Below are positions 1 to 8,322 of a stretch of 46,374 nucleotides of DNA, piece by piece. The notes under the pieces are model-generated. The model saw only the letters and a list, made by a program, of their open reading frames with translations. It made no database searches and was not told the DNA's origin. The DNA comes from a virus: the IMG/VR virus record IMGVR_UViG_3300047300_000601, positions 1-46,374 of that record. One strand, 5' to 3'. Positions within the stretch are counted from its first letter, which is position 1, and each line of letters begins with the position of its first letter. A program made the translations under genes and the position numbers.

Positions 1-295
1 CGATATAATTAGTACCTTCTTTACGAAGGTCAACAATCATATGGGACACACGGTCAAGGTTGATACTTGGAGTATCTGGGTGACCAAGTTCACCGTAAGC
101 ACGATTGTTTTTAACCTGTTCTTTCATATAACGAGCAACTTCGTTGTCCATTACAGATTCAGGATACATACGTCCATTACGGTTTTGTAATTCGGATTGT
201 AGAAAGACGCCTTCAATGAAGTATTCTTTCTTACCACCCTTTTTGTCTTCAACGATAAAGTTCGTTGTGTCAAAAACTTCTTTGATTAGTTTCAT
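1..295 (-). CDS. 21: Prohead core protease, gp21-like (N-terminal part; runs off window start)
   Basis: In T4-like phages gp21 is the serine protease that digests the scaffold and trims capsid proteins inside the prohead before DNA packaging. I translated the minus strand from the ATG at 295-293. About 98 codons are open to the window edge. Visible are the family hallmarks RNGRMYP near residue 37 and GELGHPDTP near residue 70, whose His is the expected first catalytic residue. The catalytic Ser would lie beyond the edge. The start codon overlaps the stop of the preceding gene as TAATG. The position after portal and core genes matches T4 order (20-67-68-21). The fragment is too short to appear as a complete reading frame, but the motif match is clear. 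Confidence 0.88.
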   Translation of the reverse strand, partial: MKLIKEVFDTTNFIVEDKKGGKKEYFIEGVFLQSELQNRNGRMYPESVMDNEVARYMKEQVKNNRAYGELGHPDTPSINLDRVSHMIVDLRKEGTNYI

Positions 296-717
296 TACGC
301 ACCTACTTGAGATTGATCGTCATATACAGAGTAAGTAGCAGTCTCAACCTTAGTAGACCAACCTGCAACTTTACGCAGTACTAGGAAACCTGACACATCT
401 TTTGCGACGCCGTTTGTTACAACGATATCGAAAGTTGCGTCATTGTTAATTGGGATACCCCAAGAGTTAGCTTCCATATATGGAGCATTTTCTGGAGCGC
501 ACGCAATAACAATTTTGCTATTACGATTGATAGTAACCTTTGAACCAAGTTCACCCATAACGCTAAACTTAACGATTGTAACGTTTGGCGTATCAGCGTT
601 TCTAGCTTGAGTGGTTGCTGTTAAGTCAGCAATAGTAATAGTGCCAGACTCAGCAGCTGAAGATGTGAAATGAATCACAGTCTCTTGGTTAGTATTCTTA
701 ACAGTAGTGAACTGCAT
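295..717 (-). CDS. Small beta-rich hypothetical protein before gp21
   Basis: This 140-aa product has no signal peptide, membrane segment or catalytic motif that I can see. It is rich in alternating Thr/Val/Ile and looks all-beta, ending in SQVGA. It sits between the candidate gp68-like gene and the prohead protease, a slot empty in T4, so a head-associated or other virion role is possible. That is inferred only from context. Spacing is tight: three bases separate it from the upstream gene, and its stop overlaps the gp21 start. I do not recognise the family. Confidence 0.8.
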   Translation of the reverse strand: MQFTTVKNTNQETVIHFTSSAAESGTITIADLTATTQARNADTPNVTIVKFSVMGELGSKVTINRNSKIVIACAPENAPYMEANSWGIPINNDATFDIVVTNGVAKDVSGFLVLRKVAGWSTKVETATYSVYDDQSQVGA

Positions 718-720
718 TTG

Positions 721-1146
721 TTATTCCCCGATTTGCTTGAGTACAGATAAGAAGTTCTCTTTAGACTCTCTCATGTACTCAATTATTTCTGTTTGATTAT
801 GCAATAATTTATTTAGGTATTCTTGCGTAGCTTCATTGATCGCAATAACACTACCGTCATCTAATGTGTAGTTTAACTTACCTTCAACCAGAGTGTCTAG
901 TTTATTGATTTTGCGCAATTCACAGATAACTGGGTCTACTGAAAAAATGTTAGAGGAAGCCAACTCAATATATGTCTCGATAAGCGTATCAGTAACTTTT
1001 ACATCGTGATATTCTTTAATAATCTGTACAATCTTATTGTTTGGTATTTCTTCGTAAATTTCTTTCGTGACTTCCTCTACAAGAGAAGCGTTTAACTCCT
1101 CTTGCTCTTTAATCTTTAGAGTAGAAATGAATTGCTTAAAATACAT
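721..1146 (-). CDS. Hypothetical protein in the gp68 position (possible prohead core component)
   Basis: The product is 141 aa, largely helical and acidic in its N-terminal half (for example EEVTKEIYEEI) with charged amphipathic stretches. It has no motif I can name. The location directly after the small gp67-like gene and upstream of gp21 is where T4 carries gene 68, a prohead core protein of about the same length. The positional and size match suggests a gp68 counterpart, but I see no sequence signature that proves it. Its start overlaps the stop of the gp67-like gene (TAATG), consistent with coupled translation. Confidence 0.75.
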   Translation of the reverse strand: MYFKQFISTLKIKEQEELNASLVEEVTKEIYEEIPNNKIVQIIKEYHDVKVTDTLIETYIELASSNIFSVDPVICELRKINKLDTLVEGKLNYTLDDGSVIAINEATQEYLNKLLHNQTEIIEYMRESKENFLSVLKQIGE

Positions 1147-1328
1147 TATTCTTCGTTTGCAGTTTCTGTTTCTGGAGCTTGAGCGTTAAACATTGCATGA
1201 GCAACATTAACACGTAGGTCATCTAGTTTGCTTGCCACTTTTTCTGCCATGGCAGAGTTAAAAGCGTTTTCAATTTCAACAGCATTACCGTTAGAAATAG
1301 CGTTAATAAGTTCTAATGTTGTAGTCAT
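1146..1328 (-). CDS. 67: Prohead core protein, gp67-like
   Basis: This 60-aa protein starts LELINAISNGNAVEIENAFN and ends in a very acidic tail (ETETANEE). T4 gp67 (PIP precursor) is likewise a tiny acidic scaffold protein encoded immediately after the portal gene. It is needed for core assembly and is cut up by gp21. The gene begins 12 bases after the portal stop codon. A GAGGAT ribosome binding sequence lies just ahead of its ATG. Assignment rests on size, composition, the SxGNxxxxxxxFxxxM-type N-terminal pattern and location. Confidence 0.7.
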   Translation of the reverse strand: MTTTLELINAISNGNAVEIENAFNSAMAEKVASKLDDLRVNVAHAMFNAQAPETETANEE

Positions 1329-1340
1329 AATATCCTCTCA

Positions 1341-3074
1341 TTATTGTGGCCAAGTGCCAGCTTTCTGTTCACCTGTGGAAGTTTTCTTCCCTGCAGGTTT
1401 TTTAGTAGCTGATTTCTCTGCCTTGTCATTTTTAGTTTCAGTGCTAGCTTCTTGCGCAGCAGCTTGTTGTGGATTTGGTGCAGCTGGTTGAGCTGGTTGC
1501 ATACTTGCCTGAGCTTGCATTTGCTGCATCTGTTGTTGCTGTTGGAATTCCATAGTAGGTTGTTGTTGAGCCAACTGTTGTTCACCCTTATTCTGAGCAA
1601 ACGCGACGTTGTTTTCCAAGCTACCTTTGATTTGTTTATCCATAACTTCGATATCATCATCAGTCATACGCAATAGGTTGCGCTTAATCCATTCATCAGA
1701 ATAGAAACGACCAATAAATGGTTCGATTTGTTGCAACAAAGTAACACGTTGAGTTAATAGTTCAGCGTCCTTTAGTTCAGCGTAGTGGTTATCTTCCAAG
1801 AAGTCAAAGCGGATACCTTGACGAATATCATCCCATTCTCTGATGTTGATAATATTCTTAGCAACTAATTGAACCTTTAGAGATTCTAGGAATAGAACTG
1901 CGAATTTCTTGCGAAGTCTAACAATGAACTTGTTGAACTTAACTTCGTCGCGAGTAATTTCGTTTGAACGACCAATGCTGAAACCTTCAGATTGCTGCAT
2001 ACGAGATACAGGAACGTTCAAAGAGTGATAAAGTTTATTTTGGAAGTATTCGATGTCTTCAATAGCGCCGAGGTTTTGACCACCTGGGAGGGTAGAAATC
2101 TCTGTACCTTTACCACCTTCACGGCGAGGCATCCAGAAGTCTTCCATCATTGATAGGTGACGGCGATCGTCGCGAGTTTCACCTGTAGTTGCGTCATAAA
2201 CAATCTTGTTACGGAACTTGTTCATGATGTCGTTAACATACTGCTCAGCTTTTAGCTTCGGTAAGTTACCAACGTCAACATAGAAAATACGACGTTCTGG
2301 TGCACGTGAAATACGATAGATGACTAAAGAGTCTTCAATCATCTTTAATTGGTTAGTCGGCTTAATCGCTTTATGTAAGTGAGAAAGCGTCATACCTGTG
2401 TTCATATCAATTGCGCCAGATGGGCAATGTACAACTGAATCGACAGGAAGTTTTACACCTTGTGTAGATTGTTCAGACATACCTTTATCGTTGTAAAGGT
2501 AGAATTCGTCAATAGTTCTAACAATCTCAACACCTTGTGGTGTTTTTTCTTTTTTAATGTTCTTGATCTTGCGAATCTTGCGCGGATCAATGTAACGTAA
2601 TTCTTGAATACCTGATTTAACATTAGTGTCATCAAGTAATACTTGGTAATATAAACGACCATCAATATACCATTGACGGAAGATTTCATGACCTCTGTCA
2701 TTGAACTTTAGAAGTCGCATAACTTCTACAAATTCTTCTGAGATCTTGTTTTTAATTCCAGAAGAAACTTTTAAATCGTCTAGGATAATTTCCACTGGAC
2801 GTTTAGTTTCATCAGAGATAAGTGCTTCATTAACAATATCTTCAATAGCTGCATCACAATCACAGTATTGAGCAATCTCGCGATAACGACGAATAAGGTC
2901 GTTCTCGTTTTTTAGGGATGCGTCAAGATCGACGACCATACCATAGTAACCGCCAGCATTAACACTGGTATTTACTATGGTGGAGCCATCTTGATTTGAT
3001 GGAGGAACTACCGATGGAATCGGTAGAACCTGCTCATCTTTCGCACGTTTGATTTCAAAGCCAAACAGCTGCAT
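1341..3074 (-). CDS. 20: Portal vertex protein of the head, gp20
   Basis: Portal proteins form the dodecameric ring that nucleates the prohead and through which DNA enters and leaves. The product is 577 aa, slightly longer than T4 gp20 (about 520). Typical gp20 segments are visible: DAAIEDIVNEAL near residue 94, LRYIDPRKIRKIK near 168, APERRIFYVDVGNLP near 268, and DRRHLSMMEDFWMPRREGGKG near 313, followed by EISTLPGGQNLG. The extra length is a low-complexity C-terminal tail, roughly residues 490-577, rich in Gln, Ala and then Lys/Thr. It follows gp19 by 22 bases and has an AAGGAT ribosome binding sequence. Genes 18-19-20 keep T4 order. Confidence 0.97.
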   Translation of the reverse strand: MQLFGFEIKRAKDEQVLPIPSVVPPSNQDGSTIVNTSVNAGGYYGMVVDLDASLKNENDLIRRYREIAQYCDCDAAIEDIVNEALISDETKRPVEIILDDLKVSSGIKNKISEEFVEVMRLLKFNDRGHEIFRQWYIDGRLYYQVLLDDTNVKSGIQELRYIDPRKIRKIKNIKKEKTPQGVEIVRTIDEFYLYNDKGMSEQSTQGVKLPVDSVVHCPSGAIDMNTGMTLSHLHKAIKPTNQLKMIEDSLVIYRISRAPERRIFYVDVGNLPKLKAEQYVNDIMNKFRNKIVYDATTGETRDDRRHLSMMEDFWMPRREGGKGTEISTLPGGQNLGAIEDIEYFQNKLYHSLNVPVSRMQQSEGFSIGRSNEITRDEVKFNKFIVRLRKKFAVLFLESLKVQLVAKNIINIREWDDIRQGIRFDFLEDNHYAELKDAELLTQRVTLLQQIEPFIGRFYSDEWIKRNLLRMTDDDIEVMDKQIKGSLENNVAFAQNKGEQQLAQQQPTMEFQQQQQMQQMQAQASMQPAQPAAPNPQQAAAQEASTETKNDKAEKSATKKPAGKKTSTGEQKAGTWPQ

Positions 3075-3096
3075 TATAAATTATCCTTCTTTCAGT

Positions 3097-3684
3097 TTAA
3101 ACTGGGAAAGTACCAACTGGAGTATTGATACCAACGTTAACACCGAAGTTAGCACCAGCACCTTCGTTAGAAGTGAAGAAGTTGTATACGAATTCAACGT
3201 CAAACTGTTCGATCGCGTTTTGTTGTTCGTAGTCAAGTGTAATAGCGCCAATGTTAGTTGGGAACGCATCAGTGAACTTATAAGACTTAATAGTTGCACC
3301 GTTACGGTCTAACTGGTGAACAGACAAGTCAACTTGATAATCAGTAGGGTTAGTGCGACCGTTAGTTGTATTGTATTGTTGAATACCAGATTGCCATTGC
3401 TCAAGAGCATTACGGATGTTGAAAGTTGTATCGTTGTAAATAGATACAGTCCATGGTTGGAATGAACGTTCACCTGCGAAGTTCACTGGACGACCACGGT
3501 ACGGAATTGAAATAGTTTCAATAGTAGAAGCTGGTAGGGAAGCAGCACGGCATAAGAATTGTGCTCTTTGACCAGCAATAACGCCAAGAGTTACGAATGA
3601 TGGAAATGTCAATTCTACGCGGAATTGGTTCGGACGTGCACCACCACCGATCATCTGGGCTTTAAAGTCAGCAACGTTTGCCAT
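3097..3684 (-). CDS. 19: Tail tube protein, gp19
   Basis: Gp19 polymerises as stacked hexamers to form the inner tail tube. The 195-aa product is near the T4 size (163) and carries family features: the MIGGGARPNQFRVELTFP N-terminus, CRAASLPASTIETISIPYRGR near residue 45, and ERSFQPWTVSIYNDTTFNIRNALEQW near residue 72. A strong AAGGAG ribosome binding sequence precedes the ATG. The gene is preceded by a stem-loop and an AATAAATA box, so it may have its own late transcript. That would fit the need for many copies of this protein. Confidence 0.95.
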   Translation of the reverse strand: MANVADFKAQMIGGGARPNQFRVELTFPSFVTLGVIAGQRAQFLCRAASLPASTIETISIPYRGRPVNFAGERSFQPWTVSIYNDTTFNIRNALEQWQSGIQQYNTTNGRTNPTDYQVDLSVHQLDRNGATIKSYKFTDAFPTNIGAITLDYEQQNAIEQFDVEFVYNFFTSNEGAGANFGVNVGINTPVGTFPV

Positions 3685-3706
3685 TTAAATCTCCTTGTTA
3701 TTACTT

Positions 3707-3714
3707 TATTTATT
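3707..3714 (-). promoter_or_regulatory. Candidate T4-type late promoter box (AATAAATA) before gp19
   Basis: Read on the minus strand, the octamer AATAAATA lies 22 bases ahead of the gp19 start codon. It lies immediately downstream of a stem-loop that follows gp18. T4 late promoters are TATAAATA, and NATAAATA is the form described for marine T4-like phages. The placement in one of the few longer gaps supports function. Sequence alone cannot prove use. Confidence 0.5.
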
Positions 3715-3721
3715 CGTTAGA

Positions 3722-3745
3722 AATGGAGAGGTTTCCCTCCCCATT
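3722..3745 (-). terminator. Stem-loop after gp18 (possible terminator)
   Basis: On the minus strand AATGGGGAGG pairs with CCTCTCCATT around a GAAA tetraloop. This gives ten pairs, one of them G-U. It starts only a few bases after the gp18 stop codon. The run following the stem is T-rich but short, so it could be a weak terminator, an RNA stability element or a processing barrier rather than a full intrinsic terminator. Confidence 0.6.
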
Positions 3746-3750
3746 CCAAA

Positions 3751-6666
3751 TTAGCCACCGATCTCGCTGAACGCAATAGAAGAACGAGCAGCCACGAAGT
3801 TAAGAGTAATGAAGTTGATAGAACGAGTTGGCTTAACGAAGATATCAGCAACGAATTCGTTACGGTCGATAACCTCACCACTGTTGTTAGACTCATCACA
3901 CTTAACTAGGAAGTCAGTAATACCACGACGACCCTGAACGTCACGTAGGAACGGCTCAATCAAGTTCTTGAATTGACCGCGAGTGAACGCATCGTTGAAC
4001 TCAAATAGTTGATACTTAGCAGCTGTCGCAATAGATTTCTCTAGAACGATAAACAAGCGACGAACGTTAATACGGTCGAAAGCACTTGGTTTAGCCAACA
4101 ATGTCTTATCACCGAACAATACAGTACCTTGACCTGGGAAAGTAACAACTGGGTTAATAGAGTTACGATACAAGTTGTCACGGTTAGTTTGGTTAGGGTT
4201 GCAAGACAAGCGAACAACGTTCTTGATTTGACCACGGTTTAGACCACCTGGAGACCACCATGGATCGTTAGTGTAATCAGTACGGGCACATAGACCAGCG
4301 ATATCACCGTTTAGTGGAACCCAACGATACACGTCGTTATAACGGTCATATTGGTACTTGAAGCCAGAATCTAGAACAGAATAAGAGTTGCTAGAAAGAG
4401 CATTACGGTAATCAATAATCTTGTTAACGTGAGAAGAAGTATCACCAATGATAACTTCACCAGTATCGTTATCTTCTGGAGAAATAAACACAACGGCATC
4501 TAGACGAGTTAGAGCAACATTGTCGATTACATAGTTAGTAACAACAGAAGAAGCCTTACCCATCATGATCAAGTTGATGTCATATAGAGTTGCGTTAGAG
4601 AACAACTCGAATGCATCCATCTTTTGACCATCAGTAGAACCTGCGTCATCAATACCACCAGATAGAGATTGTGTTACAGGAGCAGTCATAGACTTGAACG
4701 CTGTACCAGCCATTACGCTACCCCAGTTAGTAGACGCATAACCACCAGTAACTTGGTCAGTGTGATCAGTCCACCACAACCATTCAGAACGACCATTGAT
4801 AACGTCTTTGTAGTAGTTGTTTGTACCGTCTGGTTTCTTGTTATCAGAAGCCTTAGAAACGAAAGCATACTTTTCTAGAACAGCATTTTCAACACCAGAG
4901 ATATAACCCTTTTCGTCGATAATGATGATGTGCATTTCGTCGTTAGAACCGCCGATAATTGCAGCACCTTCAGATGTTCCTGGAGAAGCGTCGAACTCGT
5001 CTTTGTAAGCCCAAGTTTGGTAAGTGTCGCGGTCAGCCATAGACACTTTTAGAGAGTTACCTAGTTTTCCTGGGTACTTAGCAGCCCATTCACCAGTAAC
5101 ACCACCACCATTGATGAAGTTTGCAGAATAGAATTGACCGTTTAGAATTGCAACACCTGCAGTTTCAATAACAGCAGTAGCAACAGCAGTAACACCATTC
5201 TCAGATGGGGCATCTTCAATAATGACAGCTGGTGCAGCAGAAAGGCCAGTACCACCAACAGTAATAACAACAGAAGTAACTGAAGAAGAGCCAACTGTTA
5301 CAGAACCTACAGTAGCACCAGAACCACCACCGCCAGTAATAGTTACTGTTGGGAATGCTTTGAAACCAGTACCTCCAGTAGAAATACTGATAGAAGCAAC
5401 AGAGCTAGTGCCAATCGCGGCAGAAGCAGAAGCGCCAGTACCAGTAGAATCTGTAATAAGAATTGTTGGAGTTGAAGTGTATCCAGAACCTGCAGTTGTA
5501 ATACTGATGCTCTTGATAACGTTGTAGTTTACAACAGAGTCAGCTACGCCACCAGAACCACCACCACCAGTAATAGTTACTGTTGGTTCAGAAGTATATC
5601 CAGTACCACCAGAAACGATAGAGATAGAAGTGATGTTATTACCATCAGTAGTTGCAACTGCAGTAGCACCAGAACCACCACCGCCAGTAATAGTTACTGT
5701 TGGAGTTGAAGTGTATCCAGAACCTGCGTTAATCAGAGTAATAGAAGATACTGGTCCAGCTAATACAGCTGCAGCAGAAGCACCAGAACCACCACCACCA
5801 GTAAATGATACTGATGGAGAAGTGTATCCAGAACCGCTAGTAGAAACTGTGATACCAGTAATACCAGATCCAGAAAGAATGGCTGCTGCAGTAGCACCAG
5901 TACCAGTGTCTCCTGGAGCAGGAACAACTGTAACAGTTGGTACGCTAGTGTATCCAGAACCACCAGAAGAAAGGTTAATACCAGTAATAGCGCCACCAGA
6001 AAGAACTGCGCGAGCAGTTGGTTGAATACCACCAGCTTCTTTAACATTCTTTGTAGTAGCAGTAGCAGTAGCACCTGTACCATTACCACCAGTAATTGTA
6101 ATTGATGGGGCAGTGTAACCAGCACCTGGTGCGATGATGTCAATAGACATAATAGCGCCATTTGTAATGTTTGCTTCTAGAACAGCACCAGAACCAGTTG
6201 GATCGCTAACTTCAATAACTGGAGAAGTTTGGTTATTGCTAACATAACCAGTACCACCACTGGTAACAGTAATTTCGCTTAACAACCCTTCAGTTAAAAC
6301 TGCAACTGCTGGAACTGCACCTAGAGAGTCATAACCAGTACCGCCATTTACGATAACCACTTCACTTAGAGCGCCAGTTGGAGTAACAACAGCGTTCTTC
6401 ATGTTAGTAGTTTGCTGGCGAACTAGCAATAGATTGTTAGAATAAGATAGGAAGTTGGCAGCAGTAAAGAAAGATTGGAAGTTGTTGTTGTTTGGAGTAC
6501 CGAAACGACGAACAAGTTCATCTTCTGAAGTAACGGTAATTGGTTCCAAAACAGGACCCCAGTCGAACTGACCTGCGAACGCACCAATGGATGTCGCAAC
6601 GGCTGGAACGATAGAAGTAAAGTCTTTTTCTACGACTGCAACGCCTGGAGATAATTGAAACGGCAT
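3751..6666 (-). CDS. 18: Tail sheath protein, gp18, with a large repeat insertion
   Basis: Gp18 forms the contractile sheath that drives the tube through the host envelope. The 971-aa product is well above T4 gp18 (659). Residues 1-97 hold the sheath N-terminus (LSPGVAVVEKDFTS, GAFAGQFDWGP, VRRFGTPN). Residues about 510-971 hold the conserved body, including VFISPEDN near 725 and the C-terminal FVADIFVKPTRSINFITLNF, which contributes the extended sheath contacts. In between, residues about 100-505 are ten copies of a 38-40 residue unit with the core GGTGYTSxPTVTITGGGG. Without it the protein would be about 570 aa. The insertion follows the N-terminal sheath segment and is probably surface-exposed. 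An AAGGAG ribosome binding sequence precedes the ATG. Confidence 0.96.
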   Translation of the reverse strand: MPFQLSPGVAVVEKDFTSIVPAVATSIGAFAGQFDWGPVLEPITVTSEDELVRRFGTPNNNNFQSFFTAANFLSYSNNLLLVRQQTTNMKNAVVTPTGALSEVVIVNGGTGYDSLGAVPAVAVLTEGLLSEITVTSGGTGYVSNNQTSPVIEVSDPTGSGAVLEANITNGAIMSIDIIAPGAGYTAPSITITGGNGTGATATATTKNVKEAGGIQPTARAVLSGGAITGINLSSGGSGYTSVPTVTVVPAPGDTGTGATAAAILSGSGITGITVSTSGSGYTSPSVSFTGGGGSGASAAAVLAGPVSSITLINAGSGYTSTPTVTITGGGGSGATAVATTDGNNITSISIVSGGTGYTSEPTVTITGGGGSGGVADSVVNYNVIKSISITTAGSGYTSTPTILITDSTGTGASASAAIGTSSVASISISTGGTGFKAFPTVTITGGGGSGATVGSVTVGSSSVTSVVITVGGTGLSAAPAVIIEDAPSENGVTAVATAVIETAGVAILNGQFYSANFINGGGVTGEWAAKYPGKLGNSLKVSMADRDTYQTWAYKDEFDASPGTSEGAAIIGGSNDEMHIIIIDEKGYISGVENAVLEKYAFVSKASDNKKPDGTNNYYKDVINGRSEWLWWTDHTDQVTGGYASTNWGSVMAGTAFKSMTAPVTQSLSGGIDDAGSTDGQKMDAFELFSNATLYDINLIMMGKASSVVTNYVIDNVALTRLDAVVFISPEDNDTGEVIIGDTSSHVNKIIDYRNALSSNSYSVLDSGFKYQYDRYNDVYRWVPLNGDIAGLCARTDYTNDPWWSPGGLNRGQIKNVVRLSCNPNQTNRDNLYRNSINPVVTFPGQGTVLFGDKTLLAKPSAFDRINVRRLFIVLEKSIATAAKYQLFEFNDAFTRGQFKNLIEPFLRDVQGRRGITDFLVKCDESNNSGEVIDRNEFVADIFVKPTRSINFITLNFVAARSSIAFSEIGG
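5151..6369 (-). repeat. Tandem ~40-residue Gly-Tyr repeat array inside gp18
   Basis: Ten units are seen, with G-[TSA]-G-[YFL] landmarks at about residues 108, 137, 181, 235, 277, 315, 353, 392, 431 and 471, so the last six are spaced 38-40 residues apart. Each unit reads as a beta segment, the GxGYTSxPT turn, a second beta segment and a Gly-rich loop (GGGGSGATA). The DNA is also repetitive: 5310-5352 and 5661-5703 are identical over 43 bases. A second exact 30-base pair lies at 5464-5493 and 5698-5727. This indicates recent duplication or recombination among units. Confidence 0.9.
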
Positions 6667-6695
6667 TGTTGTTCTCCTTGTTTATAATGATTGCC

Positions 6696-6711
6696 TAGAC
6701 AAAACTGTCTA
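6696..6711 (-). other. Small stem-loop in the gp18 leader
   Basis: TAGACA and TGTCTA form a perfect six-pair stem with a four-base loop. It lies 29 bases upstream of the gp18 ATG and downstream of a CTAAATA box. It would be in the 5' leader of a gp18 transcript started at that box. There is no T run, so it looks more like an mRNA leader hairpin than a terminator. Confidence 0.4.
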
Positions 6712-6717
6712 CGAATT

Positions 6718-6724
6718 TATTTAG
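6718..6724 (-). promoter_or_regulatory. Candidate late promoter box (CTAAATA) before gp18
   Basis: The minus strand reads CTAAATAAAT in the 75-base gap between gp17 and gp18, about 50 bases before the gp18 start. It resembles the AT-rich late boxes of marine T4-like phages and precedes a highly expressed gene. The match is short in AT-rich DNA, so confidence is limited. Confidence 0.35.
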
Positions 6725-6741
6725 TTTTTACAAGTTTTCAC

Positions 6742-8319
6742 TTAGAAATTCAAAGGATCAGCTTCTGGATTACCGTCATCATAGAATCCAAATGGGGTTA
6801 AGTCTTCTTCGATAGCTTTCATCTGCTTTTCATACATAATCTTACGCATGTTAATGTTATTTAGTTCTTTGAAATAAGGTTGAGTTGTAAGCCAACCGAA
6901 TAGAACTAGAGGCATAACCAAGTCGTCGTGATAACCTTCGTCGGCTTCATAAGAACCACGTTTTTCAATAAATGTAGAGATCTCAGAAATTGTGTCCGGA
7001 TCGTTAATCAAAAGTTTATCTTCTTCAACGATAGCTTTAAAGTTATGACAACCGATACGCTTAACACGTTTGTCAGTATTAACACCTAACTGGGATTTCT
7101 GACCACCAAAACCTCCACCAACTGTCTGGACGCCATTTGCTCTAGAAACCATTAGGATATTCTCATATTCCAATTCTTGGTGCATAATCTGAGCCACTTG
7201 GTCTGATACGTTAGTTTCAATTAAAATAAAAGCGTTGTTGTATTCAGTGGCAACTTTAAAGATAACGCTTGGGAATAGTAGAGGTGTAATATCGTTTCGG
7301 CGATACTTAGCCACAATACGATATGGAGTCTCTGTAATATCAATCATTTGAATAGTTGAAGAGTCACCCTCAACACCCTGAGCAACGTCAATTACACCAC
7401 AATAAGTATGATTCTTTTGAGGTCTTGTAAATACATCTAGACCATCATTGCTGTAGATAGGTTGATCAACTGACATCTTAGCGATAGTATCAGCGCGGAT
7501 TAGCGTCAAACTAGAACCTAGGAAGTTACATAGAACCTCTTGGTTAAATTTGAGCTCACCCAACATACGCTTCTGTTCTTCAGCCCACTTCTCATCACGA
7601 CCTGGGATTTCCCAGTAAGGGATAAACAATGGAACAAATCCATTACGGTCGTTCTCTGCGTCATTCCAGAAACGCCAGAAGTGGTTGTAACCTAGTGGAG
7701 TTGAAGATAGTAGAATCTTAGTTGTTTGACCAGCAGAAATAGTTGGGTAAACCGCAGTGAAGAATTCTTCAGCTACGTTGTTTGGAATAATCGCAGCTTC
7801 GTCAACGTATAGCATGTTAACAGACTTACCACGAATACCAGACTTACCAGTGGCAGCGGTAAATACCTTTGAACCGTTTTCTAGTTCAATGTCACCCTTG
7901 TTCCACCCAGTAACACCTTGTTGCATCCACTTAGGTAGGTTCTCGTACATCGTTTGATAACGGTCAAGAACTTCACGGGCAGCTGCAGCTTTGTTGGCTA
8001 GAATAGCTACTTGTTTATTAGATTGAAATAATGTATACCAAAGAATGTACGCTGCGGAAGAAGTCGTCTTACCTTGCTGACGACCTTCCATAAGAATAAC
8101 ACGGCGGTTATTATGAATGATGTCGATCTTCTTCTTTTGACAATCATATAACTTGAATAGTTTTAAACCATAGTCAAGCGTAACGATATAACAATAATTC
8201 TCAATAAAATAGATCGGGTCTTGCGCACACTTAATATACTCCTGAACTTGGTCAGGAGTATAACTAATTTGGATACCAGCAGCTTTTAAGTTCGCGTTAC
8301 TATTATAAATCTCAGCCAT
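6742..8319 (-). CDS. 17: Terminase large subunit, gp17 (packaging ATPase and nuclease)
   Basis: Gp17 is the motor that pumps DNA through the portal and cuts the concatemer. The product is 525 aa (T4: 610). The ATPase domain shows Walker A GRQQGKTT at residues 79-86, Walker B LYVDEAA at 170-176 and the coupling motif LLSSTP at 204-208. The RNase H-like nuclease domain has candidate metal ligands D311 (GVIDVAQG), E368 (LIETN) and the D465-D466 pair (HDDLVMP). The gene starts three bases after gp15. No separate small-terminase (gp16) gene lies between gp15 and gp17, so the partner subunit is elsewhere or has diverged. Confidence 0.97.
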   Translation of the reverse strand: MAEIYNSNANLKAAGIQISYTPDQVQEYIKCAQDPIYFIENYCYIVTLDYGLKLFKLYDCQKKKIDIIHNNRRVILMEGRQQGKTTSSAAYILWYTLFQSNKQVAILANKAAAAREVLDRYQTMYENLPKWMQQGVTGWNKGDIELENGSKVFTAATGKSGIRGKSVNMLYVDEAAIIPNNVAEEFFTAVYPTISAGQTTKILLSSTPLGYNHFWRFWNDAENDRNGFVPLFIPYWEIPGRDEKWAEEQKRMLGELKFNQEVLCNFLGSSLTLIRADTIAKMSVDQPIYSNDGLDVFTRPQKNHTYCGVIDVAQGVEGDSSTIQMIDITETPYRIVAKYRRNDITPLLFPSVIFKVATEYNNAFILIETNVSDQVAQIMHQELEYENILMVSRANGVQTVGGGFGGQKSQLGVNTDKRVKRIGCHNFKAIVEEDKLLINDPDTISEISTFIEKRGSYEADEGYHDDLVMPLVLFGWLTTQPYFKELNNINMRKIMYEKQMKAIEEDLTPFGFYDDGNPEADPLNF

Positions 8320-8322
8320 ATT

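Noticed and set aside
5222-6025. Pro/Glu-rich plus-strand open frames opposite gp18
   Set aside because: They are the reverse reading of the Gly-Tyr repeat codons and have no ribosome binding site or family signal.
5760-6161. Leu/Val-rich minus-strand frame within gp18 that looks like a membrane protein
   Set aside because: It is an out-of-frame reading of the same repeat region inside the well-supported gp18 gene.
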